Below, piece after piece: positions 37,010 through 48,150 of a DNA stretch of 64,000 bases (position 1 is its first letter; each line of letters starts with the position of its first letter). Source of the stretch: Tragulus kanchil (lineage: Eukaryota > Chordata > Mammalia > Artiodactyla > Tragulidae); the NCBI GenBank assembly GCA_022376925.1, contig JAIOJX010000005.1:13358501-13422500 (forward strand), in the 5' to 3' direction. The translations under genes were made by a program, and so were the position numbers. The notes under the pieces are model-generated. The model was not told where the DNA came from and ran no database searches. It saw only the letters and a program-made list of their open reading frames with translations.

Positions 37010-37954
37010 CAAATGCCGTCTTGTTTCGAATATATGGAAGACGTTAACTGGCACTGCAGTGACGACTCCAATTATTAGTGCAATGAAACAGGATGCCTGC
37101 AGGCCACAAAGACTCTATAATTTTTTTTTTTTTTAAGCCAGCGTTTGTTTTTTGGCAAAATGAGTTCCTTACTTACAAAGCACAGAACTATAATTACAGA
37201 ATAAACCTGCATTTTGTCACTCTGAAAGCTGCTGGCATACCATGTGTTTAAGAACATGACGCTGTGATTATCCTCATAGCACCTGAATTCTCATCAAGAA
37301 TTTTCAGCGCTCTAGTTTTAGTAAGAGGAAGAAAACAGAAAGAACTGATGAATCAAAAGTCTAACCCTGAGAACTGAAGAGAGCTAGGGAGAGCCCACTG
37401 GCCATTCTAGAGAAAGGAAAATGATCTTTCGTGATCCTAAAATGGCTCGAGTTTTACCCAAAATTCAAGAGATCAATGCCGCCGAATTAAGATCCGATCA
37501 ATTAAAAACCATCCACGTTGCAGGAAGTATACCGATATGAAAATGCCTTTCTACTGATACATGGAAGATAACTCAGGCAAGATTTGTTTTGTTTTGTTTT
37601 ACCATAACAAAAGTAATAAATCAAATGATTTACCAACTGCCACGATGGAATTGTTTTTCATCAAGACTGAATACACCAACCGAGTTTTGTGTTGCTTGTG
37701 AAAATCACTACGTATTTTGTTTCAGTGACAACAACAAACTTCGTTTCCAGGGACTGGGGTTCCTTGCCCTGTGCCCCTGTGAGCAGGACAAAGGGGAGTC
37801 CATCAGCACGTGCTCCCTGGACGGGCAGAGGACAGGCCATCCAGCTGGACGTACACAGTGAGAGGAGGCGGTCGGGACGAGCAGAGCACCACAGAACGCA
37901 GGGTGAATGGACACAGGCGAGACATGGGTTGGAATTCTGAAGAAGATATATAAC
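37010..37954. other. Unique sequence
   Basis: A T run lies at 37122-37134. Overlapping frames of 83-136 codons on both strands at 37589-38071 show no domain I recognise and run into a MIR. I do not call them genes. Confidence 0.45.
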
Positions 37955-38075
37955 CTCCAGAAATGCCTCAATGGTCTCATCTGTAAAACGGGGATACTGA
38001 GAGTATCTACTTCGTGGAGTTGTTAGAAGGATCATATGAGTTACATGTAAAGGACTTGGCACAGCTTTCAATAAT
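37955..38075 (-). mobile_element. MIR SINE
   Basis: GCCTCAATGGTCTCATCTGT followed by AAAACGGGGATACTGAGAGT and GTTGTTAGAAGGATCATATG is the antisense MIR core. Confidence 0.75.
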
Positions 38076-38569
38076 TCTAGCCTCTGTTAGTCATCTTGGA
38101 CTCACTCTCCTTCTTCCTACTGCATCCAGCTCATGACCAAGACTTACAGATTTCATCTTCACAACACCTCTTGCATGGCCTCCACCATTTTTTATCTCCC
38201 CTCCTAGTTTCCTAGTTCAGGCAGGGCCTAATTATTTCTGAGCTGAAGTTCTGCAGCAACCTCCACACTGGCCGCCTAACCCTCTACCTTCTCTCTGGTC
38301 CCCTGCGTCCTCTGAGACCAAAGTAACCATCAGAACCACGAGCCACAGGCCTCTGCTGAGCAAACAGCCGGGCGTGCCCTGTGCCCAAAGAGCAGAACTT
38401 CAGGCTCTAAGACTGTGCGCCCTGCGGCCCCCCGCAGGGTCCCCCGCTCTGTGCACCATGATGCGTCAGCAAGTCTAAGCATGAGGCACACGCCTGAACA
38501 AAACGCTGGGTGTGCCCAGCACGGCCTCCCGTGTTCAGCGAAGGCTCCGTCTCAGTTGTCCCTCCTCTT

Positions 38570-38710
38570 TCCCACCCCATCTGAACATCTCTGCTTGTTA
38601 AAATCATGCCTGGTCTTTACGTCTGAGCTAAAATGCCATCTCATTTAGGAACCAGTCTCTCTCCATCTCAGCAAACTGATCCAGTATCTCCTCCTTGAAT
38701 CCCTGCAGTA
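38570..38710 (+). mobile_element. L2-like LINE fragment, copy 12a
   Basis: TCTGAGCTAAAATGCCATCTC and the following TTAGGAACCAGTCTCTC resemble the L2 3' end. A second copy lies at about 39674-39814. The upstream part may belong to the same old element. Confidence 0.4.
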
Positions 38711-38959
38711 GTTTCTAAATAGTCGTCTAAAGCAATTCCTCCCCTTTCCTCCACCGTGGAGCAGTCACGAGTATTTGTGTCATCCTCCTCTGTCGTGAGC
38801 TTGTTCAGGGCCTGGTCCCGTGACTTACTCATCCCTGTCTCCATGGCAGTCTCTATCCTCCGTGGTAGCATCAAGCCTATACTGAGAGCTCACCAAATAT
38901 GTATGAAATAAAAAACGCGCATAGTGGTTGAAAGTGGTTGCTCTTGCAATGACCAATGT

Positions 38960-38983
38960 AAACACACACACACACACACACAC
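38960..38983. repeat. (CA)n microsatellite
   Basis: About 11 CA units, with an equal-length copy at 40064-40087. Confidence 0.9.
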
Positions 38984-40252
38984 GACTCAATTGGAATAAA
39001 TGACCATGAAAAGCTGAGACTGAAAATTTGAGAATGCTTTTCTAGCACTGAACAGAGGCCACTCGGCACGCATATAATTATTATGGAGGTGGCACCAGGC
39101 AGCCTCCTGAAGCACATGCAAGATATTCCTTAAGGAAGTCGTTGCCCTACTGGATTGTAAAACTATTCATAAATAATTCAAAAGCCTCTGTTAGTCATCT
39201 TGGACTCACTCTCCTTCTTCCTACTGCATCCAGCTCATGACCAAGACTTACAGATTTCATCTTCACAACACCTCTTGCATGGCCTCCACCATTTTTTATC
39301 TCCCCTCCTAGTTTCCTAGTTCAGGCAGGGCCTAATTATTTCTGAGCTGAAGTTCTGCAGCAACCTCCACACTGGCCGCCTAACCCTCTACCTTCTCTCT
39401 GGTCCCCTGCGTCCTCTGAGACCAAAGTAACCATCAGAACCACGAGCCACAGGCCTCTGCTGAGCAAACAGCCGGGCGTGCCCTGTGCCCAAAGAGCAGA
39501 ACTTCAGGCTCTAAGACTGTGCGCCCTGCGGCCCCCAGCAGGGTCCCCCGCTCTGTGTCCCATGATACGTCAGCAAGTCTAAGCATGAGGCACACGCCTG
39601 AACAAAACGCTGGGTGTGCCCAGCACGGCCTCCCGTGTTCAGCGAAGGCTCCGTCTCAGTTGTCCCTCCTCTTTCCCACCCCATCTGAACATCTCTGCTT
39701 GTTAAAATCATGCCTGGTCTTTACGTCTGAGCTAAAATGCCATCTCATTTAGGAACCAGTCTCTCTCCATCTCAGCAAACTGATCCAGTATCTCCTCCTT
39801 GAATCCCTGCAGTAGTTTCTAAATAGTCGTCTAAAGCAATTCCTCCCCTTTCCTCCACCGTGGAGCAGTCACGAGTATTTGTGTCATCCTCCTCTGTCGT
39901 GAGCTTGTTCAGGGCCTGGTCCCGTGACTTACTCATCCCTGTCTCCATGGCAGTCTCTATCCTCCGTGGTAGCATCAAGCCTATACTGAGAGCTCACCAA
40001 ATATGTATGAAATAAAAAACGCGCATAGTGGTTGAAAGTGGTTGCTCTTGCAATGACCAATGTAAACACACACACACACACACACACGACTCAATTGGAA
40101 TAAATGACCATGAAAAGCTGAGACTGAAAATTTGAGAATGCTTTTCTAGCACTGAACAGAGGCCACTCGGCACGCATATAATTATTATGGAGGTGGCACC
40201 AGGCAGCCTCCTGAAGCACATGCAAGATATTCCTTAAGGAAGTCGTTGCCCT

Positions 40253-40911
40253 TTGTCCTAATGTTTACTGAGGTTGTTCAGGTGCCTGGGTTCCTAGGAG
40301 AGAACAGACTTAGGTGTTCAGTGGTAAACACCTGGATCTTCACGACATACACATTTCCCACAGAAAATTGGTAGACTTCAGTTTACAAATTAATGCAGTC
40401 GGGAATCTTAATTCAAGGCCTGATCAGTGCTAGCAAAGTGCCTAAGGGTTCTCGATGTAGAGGCAGCTAAGGTTTAATCCTGGCCTTGAATGCTCTGCTC
40501 AAGGCCTTAGAAGAGAGAACAACAGTGAAACAAGAAACAGTCTGGAAGAGCCCACCTCTCCTTTTATTAAAATGAGTCCAAATGCTCCTTTGCACAGCAG
40601 ACTACTTCTGGGCCACCTGACTCACTCCAGGCCTTTGTCAGCCATCACTCCCGAGCTCCCCACCCGTCCCCCAGCGCCAAGTCTAAAGGTCAAAGAGCTG
40701 ACTCGCGTGCTGGAAACTGCGCTGGTAACAAAGTGATCTGCAGGCCAGGGAGGGAGAACGAGTGGCAACTTCCGTCCTCCTAGGCCCTCTGCTTTTTCTT
40801 CAGAGCCCTCCCAATCCTCCTTGCTCTCGTGGACCTATCCCCAGCTCATTCTCAGGCTTGGTTTGTCCCTGGGTGGGAGTCTCTGAATGTCAGCCCGTGT
40901 GTGTCAGTGTG
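40253..40911. other. Unique sequence
   Basis: No recognised element or gene. Confidence 0.45.
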
Positions 40912-43041
40912 CATCTGTCTCTGCTAATCTGTGATGCTATTAAAGTCTTTAGGATTGTATAGATCAATGTGCAAATTTATGCAACAACTAATGCGTAAGT
41001 TAGCATTTTACTTTCGAGCCAAAAGACAACACATGATTACTTACAGTGAATATATGTCCCCCAGAAACTTTCAGTTATTGAAAAAAAACCTCTCTGCAGC
41101 TCATCTGGTATAGGCCTTGTCTCTGTGGCTGTTTTGCCACCAAGAAAAGGCAGAAGGAACATTACCAAGAGGGCGGAACATCTTGGAATGGGCCCTAAAA
41201 AATAAAGCATAAAAGAGAGGTGTACAAACTGCTAGCATATGGAAGCCAAGAAGGGAAACTTGAAGCTGAAGACACTGAGCATAATCATTTCTAAATGGCA
41301 CTGTGTGAGTGGGAAATGTTTGGCTAACCAGCCCTCAGAGAGTCGAGTTCAACGCTAGAGAAGGAGGAATCAACACGCTTAAATGACCTGAAAAGAAAGC
41401 AAATACATGGCAACATTCATCCACATCACAGAATTAATGAACAAACCAGCCCAAGTTGGCTACGTGGTGGACCTAAGGATTTCTGTGAATAGATTTCTCA
41501 TGAAAGTCCTTTTATTCCCTATTTATCTTATTATACAATAAATGAAGACATTTTTGAAAACTAGATATTTTGAGACCCTCATCATTTGAAAAAATATCAA
41601 AAGGATTTTTGTTTTATTCCCAATATTCTGCCCTTACCATTTAAGGACAGTCAAGGTCATTTCTCACAGCTAGGGCAGCCACATGCCACATGGACAGACA
41701 CTCAGGCTAATGATTTGGGGATAGTGTTTGTCAGCTAGCCTCAAATTACAAGGAAGTCTGACTACCCAAGCACCACGTCCCAGACTTGCCTACTGGTGCA
41801 AGAGGCGGCTGTGTGAAAGACAGCAAACGGGACGCGAGGCGGGAGGCAGCCTCGCCTCTGCCCTGCGCTGATCTACAGAGAAGTACTGCCATGCAGCCGG
41901 CTCTGCAGCACACCCAGATTCTTCTCTTCTCTGCCTCCTTTCTCTCCTGAGGTTCATTTAGTTCTAGAATCTCATCTGTCTCTGCTAATCTGTGATGCTA
42001 TTAAAGTCTTTAGGATTGTATAGATCAATGTGCAAATTTATGCAACAACTAATGCGTAAGTTAGCATTTTACTTTCGAGCCAAAAGACAACACATGATTA
42101 CTTACAGTGAATATATGTCCCCCAGAAACTTTCAGTTATTGAAAAAAAACCTCTCTGCAGCTCATCTGGTATAGGCCTTGTCTCTGTGGCTGTTTTGCCA
42201 CCAAGAAAAGGCAGAAGGAACATTACCAAGAGGGCGGAACATCTTGGAATGGGCCCTAAAAAATAAAGCATAAAAGAGAGGTGTACAAACTGCTAGCATA
42301 TGGAAGCCAAGAAGGGAAACTTGAAGCTGAAGACACTGAGCATAATCATTTCTAAATGGCACTGTGTGAGTGGGAAATGTTTGGCTAACCAGCCCTCAGA
42401 GAGTCGAGTTCAACGCTAGAGAAGGAGGAATCAACACGCTTAAATGACCTGAAAAGAAAGCAAATACATGGCAACATTCATCCACATCACAGAATTAATG
42501 AACAAACCAGCCCAAGTTGGCTACGTGGTGGACCTAAGGATTTCTGTGAATAGATTTCTCATGAAAGTCCTTTTATTCCCTATTTATCTTATTATACAAT
42601 AAATGAAGACATTTTTGAAAACTAGATATTTTGAGACCCTCATCATTTGAAAAATATCAAAAGGATTTTTGTTTTATTCCCAATATTCTGCCCTTACCAT
42701 TTAAGGACAGTCAAGGTCATTTCTCACAGCTAGGGCAGCCACATGCCACATGGACAGACACTCAGGCTAATGATTTGGGGATAGTGTTTGTCAGCTAGCC
42801 TCAAATTACAAGGAAGTCTGACTACCCAAGCACCACGTCCCAGACTTGCCTACTGGTGCAAGAGGCGGCTGTGTGAAAGACAGCAAACGGGACGCGAGGC
42901 GGGAGGCAGCCTCGCCTCTGCCCTGCGCTGATCTACAGAGAAGTACTGCCATGCAGCCGGCTCTGCAGCACACCCAGATTCTTCTCTTCTCTGCCTCCTT
43001 TTCTCTCCTGAGGTTCATTTAGTTCTAGAATCTCATCTGTC
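40912..43041. repeat. Duplication 13 (about 1.06 kb, direct tandem)
   Basis: Copy 1 is 40912-41972 and copy 2 41973-43041, offset 1061, joined at the shared word CATCTGTC. Differences are single-base homopolymer changes (TTTGAAAAAATATC against TTTGAAAAATATC; CCTCCTTTCTC against CCTCCTTTTCTC). No known repeat recognised inside. Confidence 0.95.
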
Positions 43042-43097
43042 AGGGTGTTTTGTGCTTCCACACCATGTCATGTAATCAAAAGCCACCTAGAGTCTTA

Positions 43098-43312
43098 GGG
43101 CTTCCCTGGTGGCTCAGACAGTAAAAGAATCCAGCTGTAATGCAAAAGCCCTGGGCTCCATCTCTGAGTTGGGAAGATCCCCTGGAGGAGGGCATGGCAA
43201 ACCCACTCCAAGATTCTTGCCTGGAGAATCCTCACGGACAGAGGAGCCTGGCGGGCTATAGTCCACGGGGGCGCAAAGAGTTGGCCATGATGGAGCGACT
43301 AAGCACACAGTC
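43098..43312 (+). mobile_element. Bov-tA SINE
   Basis: GGCTTCCCTGGTGGCTCAGA head to GGAGCGACTAAGCACACAG end. Confidence 0.92.
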
Positions 43313-43560
43313 ATAACCAAACCAGGCTTTATAGGCTGAATCAAAAGTCTATGTCTCAGAAGCCTAGGGCAGAGACTTGAGGAAGTGCTCTGGGGCCCAG
43401 GCTCCTTCTAGTTGCTTGCTCCACTGACCTCACTGTGAGCTTTCATCCCAAGGGTTGCAGGATGGATACTCCCCATACAGAAGGGGGGTTTACATACCCA
43501 GCCAGAAGGAAACGAAAGAGAAGAAGGGAAAGGGCATAGGTCAACTGAAACTATCCCTTT

Positions 43561-43894
43561 TTTTTTTTTTTTTAAAGATTTATTTATTTATTTATTTTGG
43601 GCGGGGGTCGGGTTGGGGAGGGAGGGGAGCAGGTGGGCCACTTCTATTGGTCTTTCGTTTCTCTATGTTCATCCGTCTTTGTTCTTTGGCCTGTGTGGGC
43701 CTCCCATCGCGGCGGCGTCTGTTGTCGAAGAGCGCTGGCTCTGGGCGCATGCGCTCCAGAGCTCCGGCTCGGTAATTGGACACATCAGTCCAGCCGCTCC
43801 GCGGCACGTGGGATCCTCCCAGGCCAGGGATCGAACCGGCGCCCCTTGCACTGCAAGGCGGTGTCCCTACCCACTGGACCACCAGGGGAAGCCC
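43561..43894 (-). mobile_element. Long CHR-like SINE, full length
   Basis: Longest and cleanest copy (about 334 bp): minus-strand head at 43860-43894, GC-rich body, C-rich segment and a tail of (AAAT)n plus about 16 A. Target-site duplication AAACTATCCCTT (43548-43559 and 43895-43906). Frames of 60-169 codons on both strands are by-products of its GC-rich body. Confidence 0.93.
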
Positions 43895-44355
43895 AAACTA
43901 TCCCTTCTTATCAGATAAACAACAGCCTTCCTAGAGGTCCCTCCCTGGAGACTTCAATTATGCCACCAAACCTGGGTCACTTGGCCGCTCTTAGCTGCAA
44001 GAGACCCCCAAGGAGGTGGGTATTTTTAGCTGGGCACACCACCCTTCTAAATAAATTTGCAGTTCTTTTTGTAGAAAAGAAGGAATGGATTTACGTAAGC
44101 AATTAATCAAGAACATACAAGGTGTTGCACGAAACAGAGAGGTGTGAGATATCACATTACTTTCTGTATAAACGCTATGGAAGTCTGGGAATGGTCCGGA
44201 GTACTGGTAGACCTGGCACTGTCTACACTAGGCACTGACCCTCCCCGGGGACTCAGGAGGGACTCTGCCTGCCGTCCAGGAGACCCGTAAACTGCCACCA
44301 CCACAGAGGAATCTACAAGGTCAAAACTATTTTCCATACAAAGAGATATTCAACA

Positions 44356-44557
44356 CCATTGTCACTGTGGTCATATCTGGCTCTTGTGACCCCTTGGACG
44401 GTAGCCCACCAGGATTCTCTGTCCATGGAATTTCCCAGGAGAGACTATTGGAGAGGACGCCATTCCCTTCACCAGGAATCTTCACCTCCCAGGGATCAAA
44501 ACTGGGTCTCCTCCATGGGAGGCAGATTCTTTACCCACTGAGCCACCAGGAAGGGTT
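44356..44557 (-). mobile_element. Bov-tA SINE, copy 14a
   Basis: Minus-strand copy; head at 44540-44557, distal end CTCTTGTGACCCCTTGGACGG on the plus strand. Confidence 0.88.
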
Positions 44558-44592
44558 GGCACTAGGGAAATGCAAATAAAAACCACAACATG

Positions 44593-44713
44593 GGACTTCC
44601 CTGGCAGTCCAGTAGTTAAAGTAGTTAAAACTTACGGGGCCTGGATTGGACTGATCCCTGGTTAGTGAACGAAGACCCCGCATGCCACACAGTCCAAAAA
44701 AAAAAAAAATCGT
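44593..44713 (+). mobile_element. CHR-2 type SINE, copy 14a
   Basis: GGGACTTCCCTGGCAGTCC head, CCCCGCATGCCACACAGTCC end and an A tail. A 9-base AGTAGTTAA repeat lies inside the head. Confidence 0.85.
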
Positions 44714-44752
44714 TTTTAATTCTTTTTAAAAAGAGCTATTTTAAAGTTTGGA

Positions 44753-44885
44753 ACTTCTCTGGTGCTCCAGTGGCTAAGACTCTGCTCCCAATGCAGGGGC
44801 CTGGGTTTGATCCCTGGTCAGGAAACGGAGCAGGACGCCCCCACCCCCATGCCCTCTGTGTGCCTTTTGCCTGTGGGAAATAGTC
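44753..44885 (+). mobile_element. CHR-2 type SINE, diverged, copy 14a
   Basis: AACTTCTCTGGTGCTCCAGTGG head and GGGTTTGATCCCTGG B box, with a degenerate 3' part. Confidence 0.75.
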
Positions 44886-45451
44886 GAAGAATAAGTTTAA
44901 TCAGAGAAATAACAATGTACAAATACAAAGGAAAACAGTCAAAGAAGACCAAATAATAATGTAGTCAGTAACCACAGGTCAAGGACGTTTGGTTCCTTCT
45001 CAGGGGCTACAGATAATGTCTGAACCACATACTGTGTTGGGAGCTGGCTTAGGCACACTGAAACCCCAGGTGAGAGAAGTTTAACTGCATGATGACCAGG
45101 CTGTACCCATGACATAAAAACAGCAAACTGGGCACACCACCCTTCTAAATAAATTTGCAGTTCTTTTGTAGAAAAGAAGGAATGGATTACGTAAGCAATT
45201 AATCAAGAACATACAAGGTGTTGCACGAAACAGAGAGGTGTGAGATATCACATTACTTTCTGTATAAACGCTATGGAAGTCTGGGAATGGTCCGGAGTAC
45301 TGGTAGACCTGGCACTGTCTACACTAGGCACTGACCCTCCCCGGGGACTCAGGAGGGACTCTGCCTGCCGTCCAGGAGACCCGTAAACTGCCACCACCAC
45401 AGAGGAATCTACAAGGTCAAAACTATTTTCCATACAAAGAGATATTCAACA

Positions 45452-45655
45452 CCATTGTCACTGTGGTCATATCTGGCTCTTGTGACCCCTTGGACGGTAG
45501 CCCACCAGGATTCTCTGTCCATGGAATTTCCCAGGAGAGACTATTGGAGAGGAGCGCCATTCCCTTCACCAGGGAATCTTCACCTCCCAGGGATCAAAAC
45601 TGGGTCTCCTCCATGGGAGGCAGATTCTTTACCCACTGAGCCACCAGGAAGGGTT
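45452..45655 (-). mobile_element. Bov-tA SINE, copy 14b
   Basis: Second copy of the element at 44356, with two single-base insertions. Confidence 0.88.
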
Positions 45656-45690
45656 GGCACTAGGGAAATGCAAATAAAAACCACAACATG

Positions 45691-45800
45691 GGACTTCCCT
45701 GGCAGTCCAGTAGTTAAAGTAGTTAAAACTTACGGGGCCTGGATTGGACTGATCCCTGGTTAGTGAACGAAGACCCCGCATGCCACACAGTCCAAAAAAA
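45691..45800 (+). mobile_element. CHR-2 type SINE, copy 14b
   Basis: Second copy of the element at 44593, with a shorter A tail. Confidence 0.85.
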
Positions 45801-45846
45801 AAAATCGTTTTAATTCTTTTTAAAAAGAGCTATTTTAAAGTTTGGA

Positions 45847-45979
45847 ACTTCTCTGGTGCTCCAGTGGCTAAGACTCTGCTCCCAATGCAGGGGCCTGGGT
45901 TTGATCCCTGGTCAGGAAACGGAGCAGGACGCCCCCACCCCCATGCCCTCTGTGTGCCTTTTGCCTGTGGGAAATAGTC
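45847..45979 (+). mobile_element. CHR-2 type SINE, diverged, copy 14b
   Basis: Second copy of the element at 44753. Confidence 0.75.
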
Positions 45980-46224
45980 GAAGAATAAGTTTAATCAGAG
46001 AAATAACAATGTACAAATACAAAGGAAAACAGTCAAAGAAGACCAAATAATAATGTAGTCAGTAACCACAGGTCAAGGACGTTTGGTTCCTTCTCAGGGG
46101 CTACAGATAATGTCTGAACCACATACTGTGTTGGGAGCTGGCTTAGGCACACTGAAACCCCAGGTGAGAGAAGTTTAACTGCATGATGACCAGGCTGTAC
46201 CCATGACATAAACAGCCACAAGCC

Positions 46225-46545
46225 CGAGAGTTGGCCTCAAAGAAATGGCAACGAAAGGACCCTGGAACTGAAGATGACCTGCACCTAAAACAACCAAGAT
46301 GAACAGGTCAGACCACCAGTTTGACGATGACTTTCAGAGCTGACTGCTGTTTCCGCGCGGAGCTCCTCCGCCTGTCTACAAAAGCCCTCACCCCACTGGC
46401 TGCCAGTTGGGGAGCAGTGGCCTTTGAACGCATGTCCACTACCCTCCCCCCCACCAGCTGCCAGCATCGGAAATAAAGCAAACATTTCTTTCCACCAACC
46501 TCACCTGTGTATTGGCTTCCCGAACCGTCAGGAAACTAGATCTGG
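46225..46545 (+). mobile_element. Candidate ERV1-type solo LTR
   Basis: AATAAA polyadenylation signal at 46472-46477 in the context CGGAAATAAAGCAAAC, followed by CTTTCCACCAACCTCACC and GTATTGGCTTCCCGAACCG. This is the R/U5 layout of several mammalian gammaretrovirus-like LTRs. No internal genes flank it. Boundaries and family are uncertain. Confidence 0.5.
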
Positions 46546-47254
46546 CAAGCTCAGCTCAAAATCCTATGCAGCGCAATCAAGGCGTTTAGGTTCCTTAATA
46601 ATTTTTCTTTTTTTTTCCTCTTTTTATTTTTTCCTCAATAATTTTTAAGGTCCTGAGACCAAAAGGGTTAAGCATCACATCTGTACATTGTACCTTGAGC
46701 AAAACACCATTTAATGAAGACTGCATTGAAATGAAGTTCTGATAGAGGAGGTCTAATTTCAGGCAGACCCTGAAACCTGACAGGGAAGGGCATTTGTGGG
46801 GGAGGGGGTGTCGAGGATATTTCAACCTGGGACAACCACCTGACTCTACTGTAGGCTGGATTTTTCCTCCCACCAAATATACTAGACCAAGGATATTTAT
46901 AACTGGGAGGCATGCCACCTTTTCTCCTTCAGAAAAATGACAGCAACATCATCATATGGATACCCTCGACTCTCTTTAGTTTTTTTTTTTTTTTAAGGTC
47001 ACTTACATACATCAATAACTGAAATTTTACCCGTGATTCTGTGGATTACAGTCAGAAAAACAAAAATCTCTTTTCAGTTGCTCTGGACTCTTTTAAACAC
47101 CACGGGGGCTGTCTGTGGCACCTGCTTTACCGTTAGAGTCGCTTTTAAGGAAAGACTTTTCCTTTATAAACAGTACTTCTGTGAGGTTCTGTTTCCTTAC
47201 CTGTCAAATGATAGCCGCGAACCAAGCTCTGAGGTTCCTTCTGGTTCTACCTTT
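46546..47254. other. Unique sequence with a T run
   Basis: A T tract lies at 46980-46994 and a possible antisense MIR end at about 47150-47215 (GAGGTTCTGTTTCCTTACCTG). No gene supported. Frames of 81-107 codons on the minus strand have no recognisable features. Confidence 0.4.
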
Positions 47255-47270
47255 AAAACTGGGAGTTGTC

Positions 47271-47514
47271 GCCGGGGGCCGTGGCACGTGCCTGTCATCT
47301 GGTGGGCGAGGCTGGAGGACTGCTTTGAGTCCAGGAGTTCCGGGCTGCTATGCCAATCCGGTGTCCACACTAAATTCGGCTTCAAACAGGTGACCGGCCC
47401 AGGTTGGACACGGAGCAGGTCAAAACTCCCGTGTTCATCAGTGGTGGAATAGCACCTGCGCTCCAGCCTGGGTAATATAGTAAGACTCGCCCTCTTTAAA
47501 AAAAAAAAAAAAAA
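47271..47514 (+). pseudogene. RN7SL: 7SL RNA retropseudogene
   Basis: Starts GCCGGGGGCCGTGGCACGTG and contains CTTTGAGTCCAGGAGTTC, GGTGTCCACACTAAATTCGG, ACCGGCCCAGGTTGGACACGG, AGGTCAAAACTCCCGTG and CTCCAGCCTGGGTAATATAG. These are Alu-domain and S-domain words of signal recognition particle RNA in the right order. The RNA part is about 227 nt against about 300 nt for the gene, with a gap of about 45 nt in the S domain after GGTGACC and a smaller one near the 5' domain. It ends in an A-rich tail and is flanked by AAAACTGGGAGTTGTC (47255-47270) and AAAAACTGGAATTGTC (47518-47533), so it is a retroposed copy. Confidence 0.93.
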
Positions 47515-47599
47515 CCCAAAAACTGGAATTGTCAAGGTAAAGCCCACGAGCAGTCCCCAGGAAATAAAAATAGAACCTGGGTAATAAAGTTGAAACATT

Positions 47600-48150
47600 T
47601 TTTTTCTCCTGTTTTCCCTTGTGGTTAGTGAGTTTCACTGGCTCACAGGGTACCGCAAGCAGAGGTCCCACACCCAGCACTGAAGCCCCAAATTCCTAGT
47701 GCTCAACTGTTGGCAACCGACACCTGACCTCAGGAGCTCTTTACGGAAGTGGCGGCCGACACTGTGATCCGAGACGGCGGCGGGGAGCCGTGTGCAGAGA
47801 CGCTGGGCAAGACGCTGTGATCCAAGGCGGCGGCTGCGGGGGCCACGTGCCGAGACTGCGCACGACACCTCAGTACGAGATGGTGGCTGAGGGCTGTGGG
47901 CCGTGTGCAGAGACGCCCTGCACCTGGACCACTAGGAGCTGGAGCCTGAACAGCACAGCTGCGGCCCCTTCCCCTGCTGATGAGACCTCAATAAAGCAGC
48001 CCCGCCCATGACCTCTGGGGAGAGCATTTGCTTTGAGCTTGCGCCTTTCCAGCCTTTGATAGAAAAAAACTAAAGCTCAAAGATTTCTTTTGCTTCTGAG
48101 CACAACTGGGTCTCATTGTATTGGCACGAGTGACACCGAGCAGGAGGAAG
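47600..48150 (+). mobile_element. GC-rich candidate LTR with AATAAA
   Basis: 47750-47925 holds about three imperfect units of 50-60 bp with the words CTGTGATCCGAGACGGCGGC, CTGTGATCCAAGGCGGCGGC and CCGTGTGCAGAGACGC (the last at about 47790 and 47901). AATAAA lies at 47990-47995. CTGGGTCTCATTGTATTGGC at about 48107 looks like an LTR U5. An LTR is my best reading; boundaries were not found. Confidence 0.4.

Larger units (their letters stand above)
38079..40252. repeat. Duplication 12 (about 1.07 kb, two copies)
   Basis: Copy 1 is 38079-39148 and copy 2 39183-40252, offset 1104, with about 34 nt of AT-rich filler. About five substitutions cluster at 38433-38465. The (CA)n run in each copy (38960, 40064) is the same length. 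Confidence 0.95.
44030..46216. repeat. Duplication 14 (about 1.09 kb, direct tandem)
   Basis: Copy 1 is 44030-45127 and copy 2 45128-46216, offset 1098 at the left end falling to 1096 further in. Copies differ at several homopolymers: TTCTTTTTGTAG/TTCTTTTGTAG, GGATTTACG/GGATTACG, ACCAGGAATC/ACCAGGGAATC, the A run near 44698, and AGGACGCC/AGGAGCGCC. Substitutions are almost absent. Confidence 0.95.

Noticed and set aside
37589..38071. Overlapping frames of 83-136 codons on both strands
   Set aside because: They run into an antisense MIR and have no recognisable domain or splice structure.
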